From Acidobacteria bacterium Ga0077534 (GTDB lineage: Bacteria; Acidobacteriota; Blastocatellia; Pyrinomonadales; Pyrinomonadaceae), in the NCBI GenBank assembly GCA_001464455.1, contig LNEI01000008.1, forward strand, positions 1 through 64,000: 64,000 nucleotides of DNA, in the 5' to 3' direction. This document shows positions 8,322-17,521 of the stretch, in pieces. The stretch's first letter is position 1; each line of letters starts with the position of its first letter. The notes under the pieces were generated by a model. It saw only the letters and a list, made by a program, of their open reading frames with translations. It had not been told where the DNA came from and ran no database searches. The translations under genes were made by a program, and so were the position numbers.

Positions 8322-10580
8322 ATGAAGAAAACAATAGTTCTCCTGTTAGTATTAGTGTGTCACGTTGGCGGTTTCTCGCAAACTGTTCGGAATAAATGGG
8401 TTACGGCAACTCCTGCTCCCGTTCTAGCAAGAGATGCGGTGAATCAACTGCCGATCCGGCGGGTTATTTTATATTCGAACGGCGTGGCTTATATCGAGCG
8501 TCGCGGGTTTGTCTCGGGAAACGCCGAGGTCAATCTGTCGTTCAAACAGTCGCAGGTCGATGACGTGCTGAAGTCAATGGTCGTACTCGACCTCGGCCAA
8601 GGCAAGATCGGCGCCGTCAGCTACAATTCGTCGGCGCCGATCTCTTCGCGAATGGCGGAGATACCGTTTTCGGTGAATCCGGTTTCGGGCGACGGCGGCG
8701 GCATCTCGTCGGTTCTGTCCCAATTGCAGGGTGCAAAGGTTGTCGTCACCTCGACCAAAGGCGCCGCCACCGGATCGATCCTGACAATCGAACGCAAAAC
8801 GATCAAAACCGAAAAGGAAACGCAGGTAACAAGTGTTCTGGTGATCGCGTCAGAAAGCGGCGAGATCTCTAGCTTTGATCTGGCTGACGTGAAAAGCGTG
8901 AAGCTGATCGAGGACGGTACGCGGCGAGACATTAACGAGTTTGCCAACGCCACGGCCTCGGCCCGGAGGCTCGACGCCAAAACGATCACGGTCACTTCGC
9001 AGGGCACGGGCCAACGCGAAATGGTCGTCTCATACACCATCGCCGCCCCTATCTGGAAAACCACCTACCGCGTCGTCCTCGATGCCGATGGAAAACCGTT
9101 CTTTCAGGGTTGGGCGATCGTCGACAACGTCAGCGAAGAGGATTGGGAAGGCGTGCAGATGTCTTTGGTATCGGGCTCGCCGATTTCGTTCATCCAGAAT
9201 CTGCAGAAGCCGTTTTATCGCTATCGGCCGATCATTCCAACGCCGAGTGATTTGCAGTTACAGCCTCAGATCTATGAGCCGCAAAGTGGGATGGGAAATG
9301 GTAGCGGAAGCGGAAGCGGCAGAGGAGCCGCGAATAGTGCAGACGCAAGCGTGGGCAACACCGTAACCGCTCGACAGATCCAGCAGCTGCCTTTAAGTGG
9401 CCGGACGTTGCAAAGTCAACTAATGATGACACCCGGAACGCAAAGCAATTTTGCTGTTGATGGAGCAAGCGGTTCGGAAAACAGCCTCTTAGTCGACGGT
9501 CAGGAAACAAACAATTTTCGATCCGGGAATTTGGCACTGAGTCAAACGAGGGTTAGTGACGCTCTGATCAGTGCAAATTCAGGCATCTCCGCCGCCGCAA
9601 GTGGTTCCGAGATCGGTGATCTATTCGAATACCGCATCGAGCAGCCCGTAACGGTGAACCGAAATCGCTCAGCTCTCATCCCGATCGTGCAGACAAAAAT
9701 GGACGGTGAGCGCGTCGCGGTTTATAACGAATCGGTTCGCACCGACCGGCCGTTCAGCGGCGTATTACTAAAAAACACAACGAATCTAACGCTCGAAAGC
9801 GGGGCTCTGACCGTCCTTGATGGCAACGCGTATGCGGGCGAAGCACTGATGGAGCGACTGAAGCCCAAAGAGCAGCGGCTGATCTCTTTCGCTCTCGATC
9901 TCGGCACGAACGTGGTCGTACGCAACACAGGAAATCGCGAACCCGCCAAATTGATCAAGGCGGTGAATGGCGTGCTGCAGGTTCACTATTTCCAGAGCGA
10001 GCAGAAAACCTATGAGATAACTAACCAAACCGACCGCAAGAAAACGGTTTATATCGAATACCCGATACGCAACGGATGGGAACTTTCCGAAGATTCGCCA
10101 AAGCCCGACTACTCTACGCAGCGATACTACCGTTTTCGTGTCGAGCTGGGTGCGTTTGAGGATAAGAAACTGAGTATTTCGTTGCGGCAGCCGCTGATGG
10201 AATCTTATCAGCTAACTTCCCTCTCAAAGGTTGATCTGGCCCTCTTCGTCGATCGGAAATATATCGACGAAGCGACACGAACCCGGCTTGAAAAGATAAT
10301 CGATATCCGCTCCCAGATAGCTGAGATCGAACGAAAACTCGCCACTTTCGACGACGAGGCCGGCAAGATCGAAACGGATCAAAAACGCCTTCGCGAAAAC
10401 ATCGAGGCACTGGCGAAAACACCTGAGGCCAAAACGTTGATCGCACGCTACATAGCCAAAGCCGGTGAACAGGAAACTCGTCTAGAGGAGATGGAAAAGG
10501 AACGAAAAGCTCTGGCGGCTCAGCGAGACCAGCTCGCGGCTCAACAGGCGGCGGAGATACGAAATTTCGAGATCAAGTAA
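8322..10580 (+). CDS. DUF4139-type secreted protein with a TonB-plug-like insert
   Basis: 752 residues with an N-terminal signal peptide (about 1-20, ending GGFSQ). Residues about 42-320 and 410-640 match the DUF4139 (MuiA-like) layout: RRVILYSNGVAYIERRG near the start, then WKTTYRVVLD and WEGVQMSLVSGSPISF. The C-terminus (about 665-745) is a charged coiled coil. Between the halves, residues about 325-405 hold a Gly/Ser-rich linker and text such as TARQIQQLPLSGRTLQSQL and FAVDGASGSENSLLVDG. That text closely resembles the plug region of acidobacterial TonB-dependent receptors. The AAGGA sequence just upstream supports the ATG. The molecular role of DUF4139 proteins is unknown. Confidence 0.75.
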   Translation: MKKTIVLLLVLVCHVGGFSQTVRNKWVTATPAPVLARDAVNQLPIRRVILYSNGVAYIERRGFVSGNAEVNLSFKQSQVDDVLKSMVVLDLGQGKIGAVSYNSSAPISSRMAEIPFSVNPVSGDGGGISSVLSQLQGAKVVVTSTKGAATGSILTIERKTIKTEKETQVTSVLVIASESGEISSFDLADVKSVKLIEDGTRRDINEFANATASARRLDAKTITVTSQGTGQREMVVSYTIAAPIWKTTYRVVLDADGKPFFQGWAIVDNVSEEDWEGVQMSLVSGSPISFIQNLQKPFYRYRPIIPTPSDLQLQPQIYEPQSGMGNGSGSGSGRGAANSADASVGNTVTARQIQQLPLSGRTLQSQLMMTPGTQSNFAVDGASGSENSLLVDGQETNNFRSGNLALSQTRVSDALISANSGISAAASGSEIGDLFEYRIEQPVTVNRNRSALIPIVQTKMDGERVAVYNESVRTDRPFSGVLLKNTTNLTLESGALTVLDGNAYAGEALMERLKPKEQRLISFALDLGTNVVVRNTGNREPAKLIKAVNGVLQVHYFQSEQKTYEITNQTDRKKTVYIEYPIRNGWELSEDSPKPDYSTQRYYRFRVELGAFEDKKLSISLRQPLMESYQLTSLSKVDLALFVDRKYIDEATRTRLEKIIDIRSQIAEIERKLATFDDEAGKIETDQKRLRENIEALAKTPEAKTLIARYIAKAGEQETRLEEMEKERKALAAQRDQLAAQQAAEIRNFEIK

Positions 10581-10582
10581 TT

Positions 10583-10666
10583 ACAGTAACCACTAAAATA
10601 CACGAAAAAAACACCAAAATAGAGAATTCTTATTTGGTGTTTTTTCGTGTTATTTCGTGGTTACTA
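10583..10666. repeat. intergenic palindromic repeat, CCAC...ACACGAA family, copy 2
   Basis: The left arm begins GTAACCACTAAAATACACGA and continues into AAAAAAACACCAAAATA. The right arm is TATTTGGTGTTTTTTCGTG followed by TTATTTCGTGGTTAC. The arms are about 35 bases with a 9-base loop. The element fills the gap between two converging genes and could act as a bidirectional terminator. Confidence 0.65.
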
Positions 10667-10668
10667 TC

Positions 10669-11142
10669 TTAGACCTTCACGTAGATCCGTTTGCGGTAGA
10701 GGAGCCACATCAGAAATAGCCAGAAAAGAATGAATGTGATCGCGTACATCAGCGAGGCGTCGACGGGTTGGGCTAACGACATGTAGATGTTATCAAAGAT
10801 CCATTTCTGGAGCGCGACGGGTTTGCCGTCGGGGCCGGATACGCGGTAGGCGGAGAGCATTCGGGCCATGATGCCCGAGAAGACAAAGAGCGGCAGGGCG
10901 TTGACGCCGAAGACAACGAACGGCCACGCCCAGCGTTTGTAGCCCTTGATGTCGATCAGCCAGTAACAAGCCGCGAGCACGAGCAGTGCAATGCCCGCCG
11001 TGACCAGCACATAACTGCTCGTCCACAGCGATTTGTTGAGCGGGAAATAACTCGACCAGATGTAGCCGACGGCGAGTAGGACGGTGCCGAAGAAGAACAT
11101 GCCGACGACCTTGTCAGTACCGCCTGCGTGAGCGGGCGGCAT
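10669..11142 (-). CDS. C-terminal part of an interrupted DUF5009/HGSNAT-like acyltransferase
   Basis: About 157 codons encode the last membrane helices of a heparan-alpha-glucosaminide N-acetyltransferase-like protein. FPLNKSLWTSSYVLVTAG is a hallmark segment, and helices follow to a cytoplasmic RKRIYVKV end. The apparent start MPPAHAGG is encoded by a CCGCCTGCG repeat, not by the family. The real protein should continue from the frame ending at 11156, but that frame is shifted by one base and stopped by the inserted repeat. This is probably a non-functional remnant unless the halves are translated separately. Confidence 0.7.
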   Translation of the reverse strand: MPPAHAGGTDKVVGMFFFGTVLLAVGYIWSSYFPLNKSLWTSSYVLVTAGIALLVLAACYWLIDIKGYKRWAWPFVVFGVNALPLFVFSGIMARMLSAYRVSGPDGKPVALQKWIFDNIYMSLAQPVDASLMYAITFILFWLFLMWLLYRKRIYVKV

Positions 11143-11175
11143 CCGGCTCCCCTCATTACGAAGGAGGGGAGCTAG
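11112..11175. repeat. composite palindromic element interrupting a coding sequence
   Basis: Two palindromes sit side by side. One contains CCGCCTGCGTGAGCGGGCGG (about 11120-11139) preceded by TGTCAGTA. The other contains CTCCCCTCATTACGAAGGAG and its closing bases (about 11148-11172). The first also occurs as an inverted pair at 26391-26544. The second recurs at 12770-12793. The flanking codons on both sides belong to one DUF5009 protein, so the element has entered a gene and brings a TAA stop and a frameshift. Confidence 0.7.
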
Positions 11176-12028
11176 AGCGTCTTAGCCACGTTCCCGTCAG
11201 CACGCCGGCGATGGTCGTGACGAGAGCAGGCAGCGTCGAAAGGATGCCTTCTGGGTCGAAGACCCGGCCGCCGCGCCAGATGTGGTTTTCGGTCAGTATC
11301 GTGCGGTCGAGCCAGGCGGCGAGGTTGCAGGCTTTGTCATCGACGGTCGTCACATCGCAGCCGGGCACGGGGATGAGCGTCATCAGAGCCCAATAGCCGA
11401 GCAGCAAAGCTCCGCTAATGCCGAGCTGCTGCTTCCAGTTTGTATGGAGGAAAATTATCGAAACTATCAGATAGCAAACGGCAATGCGCTGGAGCACTCC
11501 CGGGATCCGCATCGTGCCGACATTGTAGGGCACGACGTTGTAGCCCGCGAGGTTCATCGCGACAACACCAATGATACCGAGACCGATCGCTACGCCCGCG
11601 GCCTTAAAATTCCGGAGCAGGAGCAGGAAAAGCCCGGCGGTCATCGCCATCCAGATGAGCATTTTCAGCCAATCCGGAGCATCGGTGGCTGCGAACTGGA
11701 AAAACGGGATCGCCGACATCGTTATGCCGAGGGCGAAGATCAAGAGGGCTCGGGTGATGATCTTCTTGTAAACGCCGAGCGAAGGTCCCCGGTCGCTCTC
11801 GCTCCCGGTACTGACATGCTTGCCAAGAGCGATCGGTATCGCAATGCCGACGATGAAAAGAAAGAACGGAAATATCCAATCGGTCGGGGTCAGCCCGTGC
11901 CACGCGGCGTGCTCCAGCGGGTCGTAGATGTGAGCCCATGTGCCTGGGTTATTCACAAGCACCATCCCCGCGATCGTCATGCCGCGAAAGACATCGAGAG
12001 AAACTAAACGCTGCGAGGATTCGGACAT
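11156..12028 (-). CDS. N-terminal part of an interrupted DUF5009/HGSNAT-like acyltransferase
   Basis: 290 codons from the ATG at 12028 (MSESSQRLVSLDVFRGM); the longer frame to 12064 adds a less typical leader. Family hallmarks are the N-terminal RLVSLDVFRGMTIAGMVLVN, the following TPTDWIFPFFLFIVGIAIP helix and repeated membrane helices. Such proteins transfer acyl groups to sugars across a membrane. The frame ends TGTWLRRSSSPPS-stop, and the last residues come from an inserted repeat. The rest of the protein is encoded at 10669-11142 in another frame. A sequencing error is possible, but the repeat boundary makes a real insertion more likely. Confidence 0.75.
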   Translation of the reverse strand: MSESSQRLVSLDVFRGMTIAGMVLVNNPGTWAHIYDPLEHAAWHGLTPTDWIFPFFLFIVGIAIPIALGKHVSTGSESDRGPSLGVYKKIITRALLIFALGITMSAIPFFQFAATDAPDWLKMLIWMAMTAGLFLLLLRNFKAAGVAIGLGIIGVVAMNLAGYNVVPYNVGTMRIPGVLQRIAVCYLIVSIIFLHTNWKQQLGISGALLLGYWALMTLIPVPGCDVTTVDDKACNLAAWLDRTILTENHIWRGGRVFDPEGILSTLPALVTTIAGVLTGTWLRRSSSPPS

Positions 12029-12056
12029 TGAAGATGTTGTACCACAAAAACGGAAA

Positions 12057-12133
12057 TTAACCACAGATGGACACGGATAGAACGAAGATAAGAAGAGAAT
12101 TATTCAGCCTTATCTGCGTCCATCTGTGGTTAA
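12057..12133. repeat. intergenic palindromic repeat, CCACAGATGGACACGGAT family
   Basis: The left arm starts TTAACCACAGATGGACACGG. The right arm ends CGTCCATCTGTGGTTAA. They are separated by about 30 bases of AT-rich DNA. The element lies between the DUF5009 start and the YfiT-like stop. Confidence 0.7.
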
Positions 12134-12140
12134 TGCTTTC

Positions 12141-12656
12141 TTACCAACCCTCACGCTCACGCAGCCGCGTGATGTGGGCCGTATGGTGCAGAGAATGCCA
12201 GGCGTATAGGGCTAAAGCTCGCTCTAGCGTCCACGACCCGGTTTCGGGGTGGATGAATGATCTTTGAAAATCTAATTCCGACATCGATTCGAGCAGAGCC
12301 GTCCAGCGTGCGTGAATTGCGTCAATAAGGCCGAGCGAGACCTCGGCCGGCAAACGGCTATCGGCGAGTTCGGCCCAGCGCTCTTCGTGATACGGCCTGA
12401 TCGTCGGCGGTTCGTCTTCGGTCAGCGCGAGTTTGAAACGTATCTGCGAATTCATGTGGCTGTCGGCTATATGATGCACCGTCTGCCGCACCGTCCAACC
12501 GCCGGGGCGATAGGGTGTGTCGATCTGCGATTCGGTGAGACCAGCAATGGCTTCGCGCACCTTCGAAGGCAGTTCGGCGATGGTCCTGAGGTTTGCTTCG
12601 CGATCATTGAAGTTCGCGAGGTCGAATTTTCCGATTGGGTAGCTTAGGTCGTTCAT
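12141..12656 (-). CDS. YfiT/DinB-superfamily metal-dependent hydrolase or transferase
   Basis: 171 residues, the usual length for the YfiT branch of the DinB four-helix fold. The N-terminus YPIGKFDLANFNDREANLR, the metal-ligand helix TVRQTVHHIADSHMN and the C-terminal ALYAWHSLHHTAHITRL place the three expected His ligands. Family members include bacillithiol S-transferases (BstA), but thiol substrate use here is unproven. The gene is monocistronic, and a palindrome sits on each side. Confidence 0.85.
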   Translation of the reverse strand: MNDLSYPIGKFDLANFNDREANLRTIAELPSKVREAIAGLTESQIDTPYRPGGWTVRQTVHHIADSHMNSQIRFKLALTEDEPPTIRPYHEERWAELADSRLPAEVSLGLIDAIHARWTALLESMSELDFQRSFIHPETGSWTLERALALYAWHSLHHTAHITRLREREGW

Positions 12657-12735
12657 AAGGGTTCCTCAAGCGTGTGAATGTCTGTTTTGCTGCCCGCGTA
12701 TGGCATCGTTCGTTGTCTTCTCCGCGAGTAGAGAA

Positions 12736-12793
12736 CCACCCCGTCAGCGGATAAAAACATCCGCTGCCACCCCTCCTTCGTAAGGAGGGGAAC
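12736..12793. repeat. intergenic palindromic repeats at the dnaB 3' end
   Basis: Two hairpins are adjacent: CAGCGGAT...ATCCGCTG (about 12745-12766) and CCCCTCCTTCGTAAGGAGGGG (about 12771-12791). The second is the motif found inside the split DUF5009 gene. They lie just beyond the dnaB stop codon and may serve as its terminator. Confidence 0.6.
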
Positions 12794-12800
12794 TGCTTGG

Positions 12801-14168
12801 CTATCCGCTGTAATAATTCTCAAACCGCGTAAACTCTTTGAGAAAAGCGAGTTTGACGGTCCCGGTCGGGCCGTTTCTCTGTTTCGCGATGATCAGCTCC
12901 GCAAGTCCTTTGTTCTCCTCGGTTTCCTTGTAATAGTCTTCGCGGTAGATGAAACCGACAACGTCGGCGTCCTGCTCGATCGAGCCTGATTCGCGGAGGT
13001 CGGACATCAAGGGCTTTGGCGGATTTCGGGCTTCGGGGGCTCGCGAAAGCTGCGACAGGGCGACGACCGGAACATCGAGTTCTTTCGCCAGGCCTTTGAG
13101 TTCACGCGAGATCTGCGAGACTTCCTGCTGGCGATTCTCGTTGCGGCGGCCGGAGTTCCCGCCCATTAGCTGCAGATAGTCGACGACGATCAGGTCGATC
13201 TGCTTCTGTTCGGCGGCGAGACGGCGGCATTTGGCACGCATTTCAAGTACGGAAATACCGGGCGTGTCGTCGATGAACATTCGGGCTTCCGAAAGCGTGC
13301 CGATGGCATTAGCGAGGCGTTCCCATTCGTTACCCATCAGGTGGCCCGTGCGGAAACGGTGAGCGTTTATATGGGCCTCGCTCGCGAGCATACGAGTGAC
13401 CAGCTGCTCTTTCGACATTTCGAGCGAGAAAACGGCCACGACTGCTCTCGAATAAAGGCTCGCATTTTGGGCAAGCGTCAGACAAAACGCCGTTTTGCCC
13501 ATCGAGGGACGGCCGGCGATGATGACGAGGTCGGTCCGCTGCAGACCGGAAGTCATCTCGTCCAGCTCGCGAAATCCGGTGGAAAGGCCCGTAATGCCGG
13601 TGCCTTCGCCTTTTGCATATTCGCGAACTCTGGCGAGAACACGGTCAGCGACTGGAGCGATCCGCGAGAAGCTCTGATTCGTACGGGCCTCTGCCAGCGC
13701 AAATATCGCCTGCTCAGCACGATCGAGAATAACGTCGGCATCGTCCTCTTCTGCGAGAGCCTCACTGGTGATCGAGTTGCAGGTGCGGATGAGAGTCCGA
13801 ACGATGGATTTATCGTGAACGACCTTAATATACTCCGCCAGGTCGGAAAAATGCGGCAGGCCGAAGCTCAGATTTGTGATCGTCGAAATACCGCCGATCG
13901 AATCAAGCGAGCCTTCTTTCTTGAGCTCTTCGCCGATCAGGATCGGGTCGATCTGCTTCTGCTTTTCGAAAAGAGCGATCATCGCCGCAAAAACACGGCG
14001 GTTGAGAGGCGAATAGAAATCTTCGGGCTTCAAATGCTCGACCGTCTGAGCGATCAAAGAATTGTCGAGCAAGATCGCACCGAGGATCACGCGCTCACTG
14101 TCGTCGCTGCTCGGCAGCGGTTTTTCGAGATATTGCTCTCGTCTATTGTCTGGAAAAGCAGTGGCCAT
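12801..14168 (-). CDS. dnaB: replicative DNA helicase DnaB
   Basis: 455 residues, a normal length. The N-terminal DnaG-interaction domain begins LPSSDDSERVILGAILLDN. The RecA-like ATPase domain has Walker A GRPSMGKTAFCL, LFSLEMSKEQL, the Walker B region IDLIVVDYLQLMGG and the final DVVGFIYREDYY. It unwinds DNA at the replication fork as a hexamer. It lies downstream of the nhaA/SLC13 pair, with a terminator between, so it is probably transcribed separately. No intein is present. Confidence 0.95.
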   Translation of the reverse strand: MATAFPDNRREQYLEKPLPSSDDSERVILGAILLDNSLIAQTVEHLKPEDFYSPLNRRVFAAMIALFEKQKQIDPILIGEELKKEGSLDSIGGISTITNLSFGLPHFSDLAEYIKVVHDKSIVRTLIRTCNSITSEALAEEDDADVILDRAEQAIFALAEARTNQSFSRIAPVADRVLARVREYAKGEGTGITGLSTGFRELDEMTSGLQRTDLVIIAGRPSMGKTAFCLTLAQNASLYSRAVVAVFSLEMSKEQLVTRMLASEAHINAHRFRTGHLMGNEWERLANAIGTLSEARMFIDDTPGISVLEMRAKCRRLAAEQKQIDLIVVDYLQLMGGNSGRRNENRQQEVSQISRELKGLAKELDVPVVALSQLSRAPEARNPPKPLMSDLRESGSIEQDADVVGFIYREDYYKETEENKGLAELIIAKQRNGPTGTVKLAFLKEFTRFENYYSG

Positions 14169-14229
14169 TACGCAAAAAAGCTCCGGAGATCACGAAGTGC
14201 CGGGAAACATAAGGAATGTAAACTCCGGA

Positions 14230-14264
14230 GAAAAGAGACCGCAAAAAGTGAATTTGCAGTCTCT
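14230..14264 (-). terminator. intrinsic terminator between the SLC13 carrier and dnaB
   Basis: On the minus strand the stem AGAGACTGCAAA pairs with TTTGCGGTCTCT with one A/C mismatch and a short loop. It is followed directly by TTTTCT. It is placed to end the nhaA-SLC13 transcript before dnaB. Confidence 0.65.
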
Positions 14265-14376
14265 AATAATACCCCGTTCGACAGGCGGTGACAACGGATA
14301 AAGGAGGGTTTATTGGGAGGTTGTTTTTGGCCCTGAATTCTTAGATCGCTGCTCCTATCACGGCCTCTTTATGGGC

Positions 14377-16155
14377 TTAAAACTCCCAGAATACCGGAAT
14401 GAGGAACGTCGCTAACAACCAAAATATAATATTTAGAGGCGTGCCGACCTTCACAAAATCGATGAATTTATATTGCCCCGGCCCATAGATCATCGTGTTG
14501 GTTTGATAACCGACCGGCGTCATGAAACTCGCCGACGCGGCAAATGTCACAGCGACAAGAAGTGGCTGTGGATTGACACCCAAGGCCGCTGCGGTCGCGA
14601 TCGCTATTGGTGCCAGTAATGCGGCGGTCGCGTTGTTTGACATCATTTCGGTCAGCACTGACGTCAGAAGGTAAAAGGCCGACACGAGGGCGATGAGACC
14701 GATCGAACCGACTGTCGACACCAGATTGCTTGAGATCAATCTGGCCGCCCCGGAACTCTCGAGAGCAACGCCGAGCGAAAGAACGCCGGCGAGCAGAAAG
14801 ATGATCTTCCATTCGATGGCCCGATATGCTTCGTCAAGCGTTATGCACTTCGTCAGGATCAACAGGATGGCTCCGACCGCCGAACTGACCACGATCGGCG
14901 CCAGGTTCAGGCTCGCCGCCGCTATCACGCCCACAACTATGACCAGCGCGATGACAACCTTGTTTCGTCTAAACTCGACAGTACTCTGCTCTGATGTGAT
15001 TATCAGGTCGCGATTTCGCTTGAGAGCGTTAAGGCGGTCCGTATGGATCTCAAGCAAGAGCAGGTCGCCGCCGCTGAGCCACGTTTCAGAAAGCTTTTCA
15101 CGAAGCAATTCGCCGCGATGCCGAATAGCCAGCACCGTTGCACCGTAGTTCTCCCGAAAGTTCACCCTTTTCAGGGTGCTGCCGACAAGCGAGGAATTCG
15201 GCCCGACGACGGCCTCGACCAGACGAAAATCCTCTGAGGTTAGACTGTCGTCGCCCCATTTCACCTGCGGCCGAAACTGTACGCCCTCGTGCTCCTGCAT
15301 CTCACGGATCTTTTCGAGGTCGCATCGAACAACGAGCACATCGTTACCGCGAAGCAGGAACTCGCCGTTAGGCTGTTGAAACCTTTGCTCGTCGCGCCGA
15401 ACCTCGACGATCGTAATGTCAAGATCGCGCACCAAGGGAGCATTCTTAATGCGTTCACCGACTGATGCTGCTCCATGAAGCAGAACGATCTCGGTCAGGT
15501 ATTCATCGAGTTGAAATGACTCGGTGAGGTCGCCCTCGCCGCGACGATCAGGGATCAAGCGTATGCCGACAAGGAGAAGATACGCCGTCCCGACCGCAAA
15601 CATGATCAGCCCCAGCGGAGCGAACTCGAACATAGTGAACGGCCGAAGGCCGCGCTTTTCGGCAATTGAACTAACCAGGATGTTGGTTGACGTACCGATG
15701 AGTGTGCAGACTCCGCCGAACATCGAGGCAAAAGAGATCGGCATCAGGATCTTCGAGGCAGAAATCCGTGTTTCGCGAGCAACGCCGAGCAGGATGGGCA
15801 AGAAGATCGCGATGACCGGAGTGTTGTTTATGAACGCAGAGAGCACCGCAACCAGAAGCATCACGACAAACATCGCGATCCAAAAATTGCGTTTAAAAAG
15901 AACATTAACAAGATCGCCGAGGAAATTCACCGCGCCCGTCCTAAAAAGGCCGGCACTGAGAATAAACATCGAGGCGACGGTGATCGTTGCAGAATTGCTA
16001 AAACCGGCAAATCCCTCGGCAGGCGTGACACTACTGCTAACGAGCAGCAGTGCCATTACAAGAAGAGCTACAAGATCAACGGGAAGCTTCTCAGTAACAA
16101 ACAGATATACCGCGAGCAGCAAAACCGCGATGACAAATATCACTTCGGCGTTCAT
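14377..16155 (-). CDS. SLC13/DASS-type membrane transporter with two TrkA-C domains
   Basis: 592 residues with about 11 hydrophobic segments. The N-terminal transporter half (about 1-200) contains [20 protein letters not shown] and [14 protein letters not shown], and the C-terminal half contains [20 protein letters not shown], both SNT/NNT motifs of divalent-anion:sodium symporters. Between them (about 205-380) lie two cytosolic RCK_C/TrkA-C-like regulatory domains ([29 protein letters not shown]). The substrate may be sulfate, a dicarboxylate or another anion. It begins 22 bases after nhaA and is probably co-transcribed with it, which suggests shared use of the sodium gradient. Confidence 0.85.
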   Translation of the reverse strand: MNAEVIFVIAVLLLAVYLFVTEKLPVDLVALLVMALLLVSSSVTPAEGFAGFSNSATITVASMFILSAGLFRTGAVNFLGDLVNVLFKRNFWIAMFVVMLLVAVLSAFINNTPVIAIFLPILLGVARETRISASKILMPISFASMFGGVCTLIGTSTNILVSSIAEKRGLRPFTMFEFAPLGLIMFAVGTAYLLLVGIRLIPDRRGEGDLTESFQLDEYLTEIVLLHGAASVGERIKNAPLVRDLDITIVEVRRDEQRFQQPNGEFLLRGNDVLVVRCDLEKIREMQEHEGVQFRPQVKWGDDSLTSEDFRLVEAVVGPNSSLVGSTLKRVNFRENYGATVLAIRHRGELLREKLSETWLSGGDLLLLEIHTDRLNALKRNRDLIITSEQSTVEFRRNKVVIALVIVVGVIAAASLNLAPIVVSSAVGAILLILTKCITLDEAYRAIEWKIIFLLAGVLSLGVALESSGAARLISSNLVSTVGSIGLIALVSAFYLLTSVLTEMMSNNATAALLAPIAIATAAALGVNPQPLLVAVTFAASASFMTPVGYQTNTMIYGPGQYKFIDFVKVGTPLNIIFWLLATFLIPVFWEF

Positions 16156-16177
16156 CGTAAGCTATCGGGTTATCAGG

Positions 16178-17389
16178 TCAGGCCCCATTCGCTTCGAAAT
16201 CCATCGTGTCCATATCGGCGTCCGTGGAGCGAGGCCGGCCAAAGAATTTCAACCAAAGGAACCCGATCGTTCCCGCGACAAGCGAAGCGAGCAAAATAGC
16301 CATCTTCGAACCGTTTATTTCAGCCGGATTTGTTGCGAAAGCCAGGTTGGTAATGAAGATCGACATAGTAAACCCGATTCCGCCCAGCATCCCCGCACCG
16401 AGAACATGCCGCCAGGCGAGATCGAGTGGAAGTCGGCATAGTCCGATGGTGACGACGACAAAACAGAACAGGGTAATGCCAATTGGCTTACCAAGTACGA
16501 GTCCGGCAATGATGCCGACCTCGTTGGGATTGAACAGAGTTTGTATAGCGTCCGCCCCAATAATGATGCCAGTGTTCGCAAGCGCAAAGATCGGCAGAAT
16601 GAGGAACGCAACAGGTTTGTGGAGAATGTGTTCGAGGATATGCGCGGGCGAATCTTCGTCGTCCTCTTTAGCAGAGAACGGTATCGCAAATGCGAGCAAC
16701 ACGCCCGCGATGGTTGCGTGAACGCCGGATTTGAGCATCAGGTACCACATCAATACCCCGCCGATCAGATATGGGATCAGGGAGATAACGCGGAAGTAGC
16801 GATTCAGTACTACGAGCATGGCCCAAACAGCCAACGAACCAATGAGGTACGCGATCGACAGCTTAGAGGTGTAGAAAACCGCGATCACAATGATCGCCAT
16901 AAGATCGTCGATGACTGCAAGTGCGGTCAGAAAGACCTTTAGCGACGCCGGTACGCGACTACCCAGAAGCGCAAGAGCGCCAAGAGCGAAGGCGATATCG
17001 GTAGCCATCGGGATACCAACGCCAGCCTGCGTATCGGTGCCTCCATTAAATGCGTAGTGAATGCCGGCGGGAAAGGCGACACCGCCAAGAGCGGCAAAGA
17101 TCGGCAGCATGGCGTTCTTCATGTTTGAAAGTTCGCCGTTGTAGATCTCACGTTGAAGTTCGAGGCCGATCAGCAGGAAGAAGATCGCCATCAGGGCATC
17201 ATTGATCCAATGCTCGATACTCAGGCCGCCAAGATACCTCTGCCAAAATGCGACATACGCATCGCCGAACACCAAATTGGCAAAGATCAATGAGATAACC
17301 GTGCAAATGATCAGCAGAATGCCGCTCGACTTCTCAGAGTCGAAGAACTCGGTAAAGGTCTTAGAAAGTCGTCGCTGAACTACGCCCAT
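16178..17389 (-). CDS. nhaA: Na+/H+ antiporter NhaA
   Basis: A 403-residue inner-membrane antiporter that exports sodium in exchange for protons. Family motifs are FFLLIGLELQREI, the helix GGVAFPAGIHYAFN, the discontinuous helix region GIPMATDIAFALGALALLGSRVP, which holds the Asp pair region, and FLTALAVIDDLMAIIVIAVFYT with adjacent Asp residues (ion-binding pair). The C-terminus has GAGMLGGIGFTMSIFITNLAF. It forms a likely operon with the SLC13 carrier. Confidence 0.95.
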   Translation of the reverse strand: MGVVQRRLSKTFTEFFDSEKSSGILLIICTVISLIFANLVFGDAYVAFWQRYLGGLSIEHWINDALMAIFFLLIGLELQREIYNGELSNMKNAMLPIFAALGGVAFPAGIHYAFNGGTDTQAGVGIPMATDIAFALGALALLGSRVPASLKVFLTALAVIDDLMAIIVIAVFYTSKLSIAYLIGSLAVWAMLVVLNRYFRVISLIPYLIGGVLMWYLMLKSGVHATIAGVLLAFAIPFSAKEDDEDSPAHILEHILHKPVAFLILPIFALANTGIIIGADAIQTLFNPNEVGIIAGLVLGKPIGITLFCFVVVTIGLCRLPLDLAWRHVLGAGMLGGIGFTMSIFITNLAFATNPAEINGSKMAILLASLVAGTIGFLWLKFFGRPRSTDADMDTMDFEANGA

Positions 17390-17461
17390 TTAGTAAATTT
17401 ACCACGACTGTTAACTCTGTTAATAATCGGCTTACCCGATTCTGAGCAAGCGATCACGCAC

Positions 17462-17500
17462 AAAGCCCGATGTCAGTTGAACCAACCAACATCGGGCTTA
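17462..17500 (-). terminator. intrinsic terminator after rplI
   Basis: On the minus strand AAGCCCGATGT pairs with ACATCGGGCTT across a 15-base loop and is followed by TGTG. The T-run is weak, but the position, 22 bases past rplI and before nhaA, fits the end of the ribosomal-protein transcript. Confidence 0.55.
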
Positions 17501-17521
17501 AAGAGGATCTTATGTGAAACG

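Noticed and set aside
13341-14291. 316-codon plus-strand frame over dnaB
   Set aside because: A shadow of dnaB on the other strand, without RBS or family match.
15524-16441. 305-codon plus-strand frame over the SLC13 carrier and nhaA
   Set aside because: It spans two real genes on the opposite strand and has no domain.
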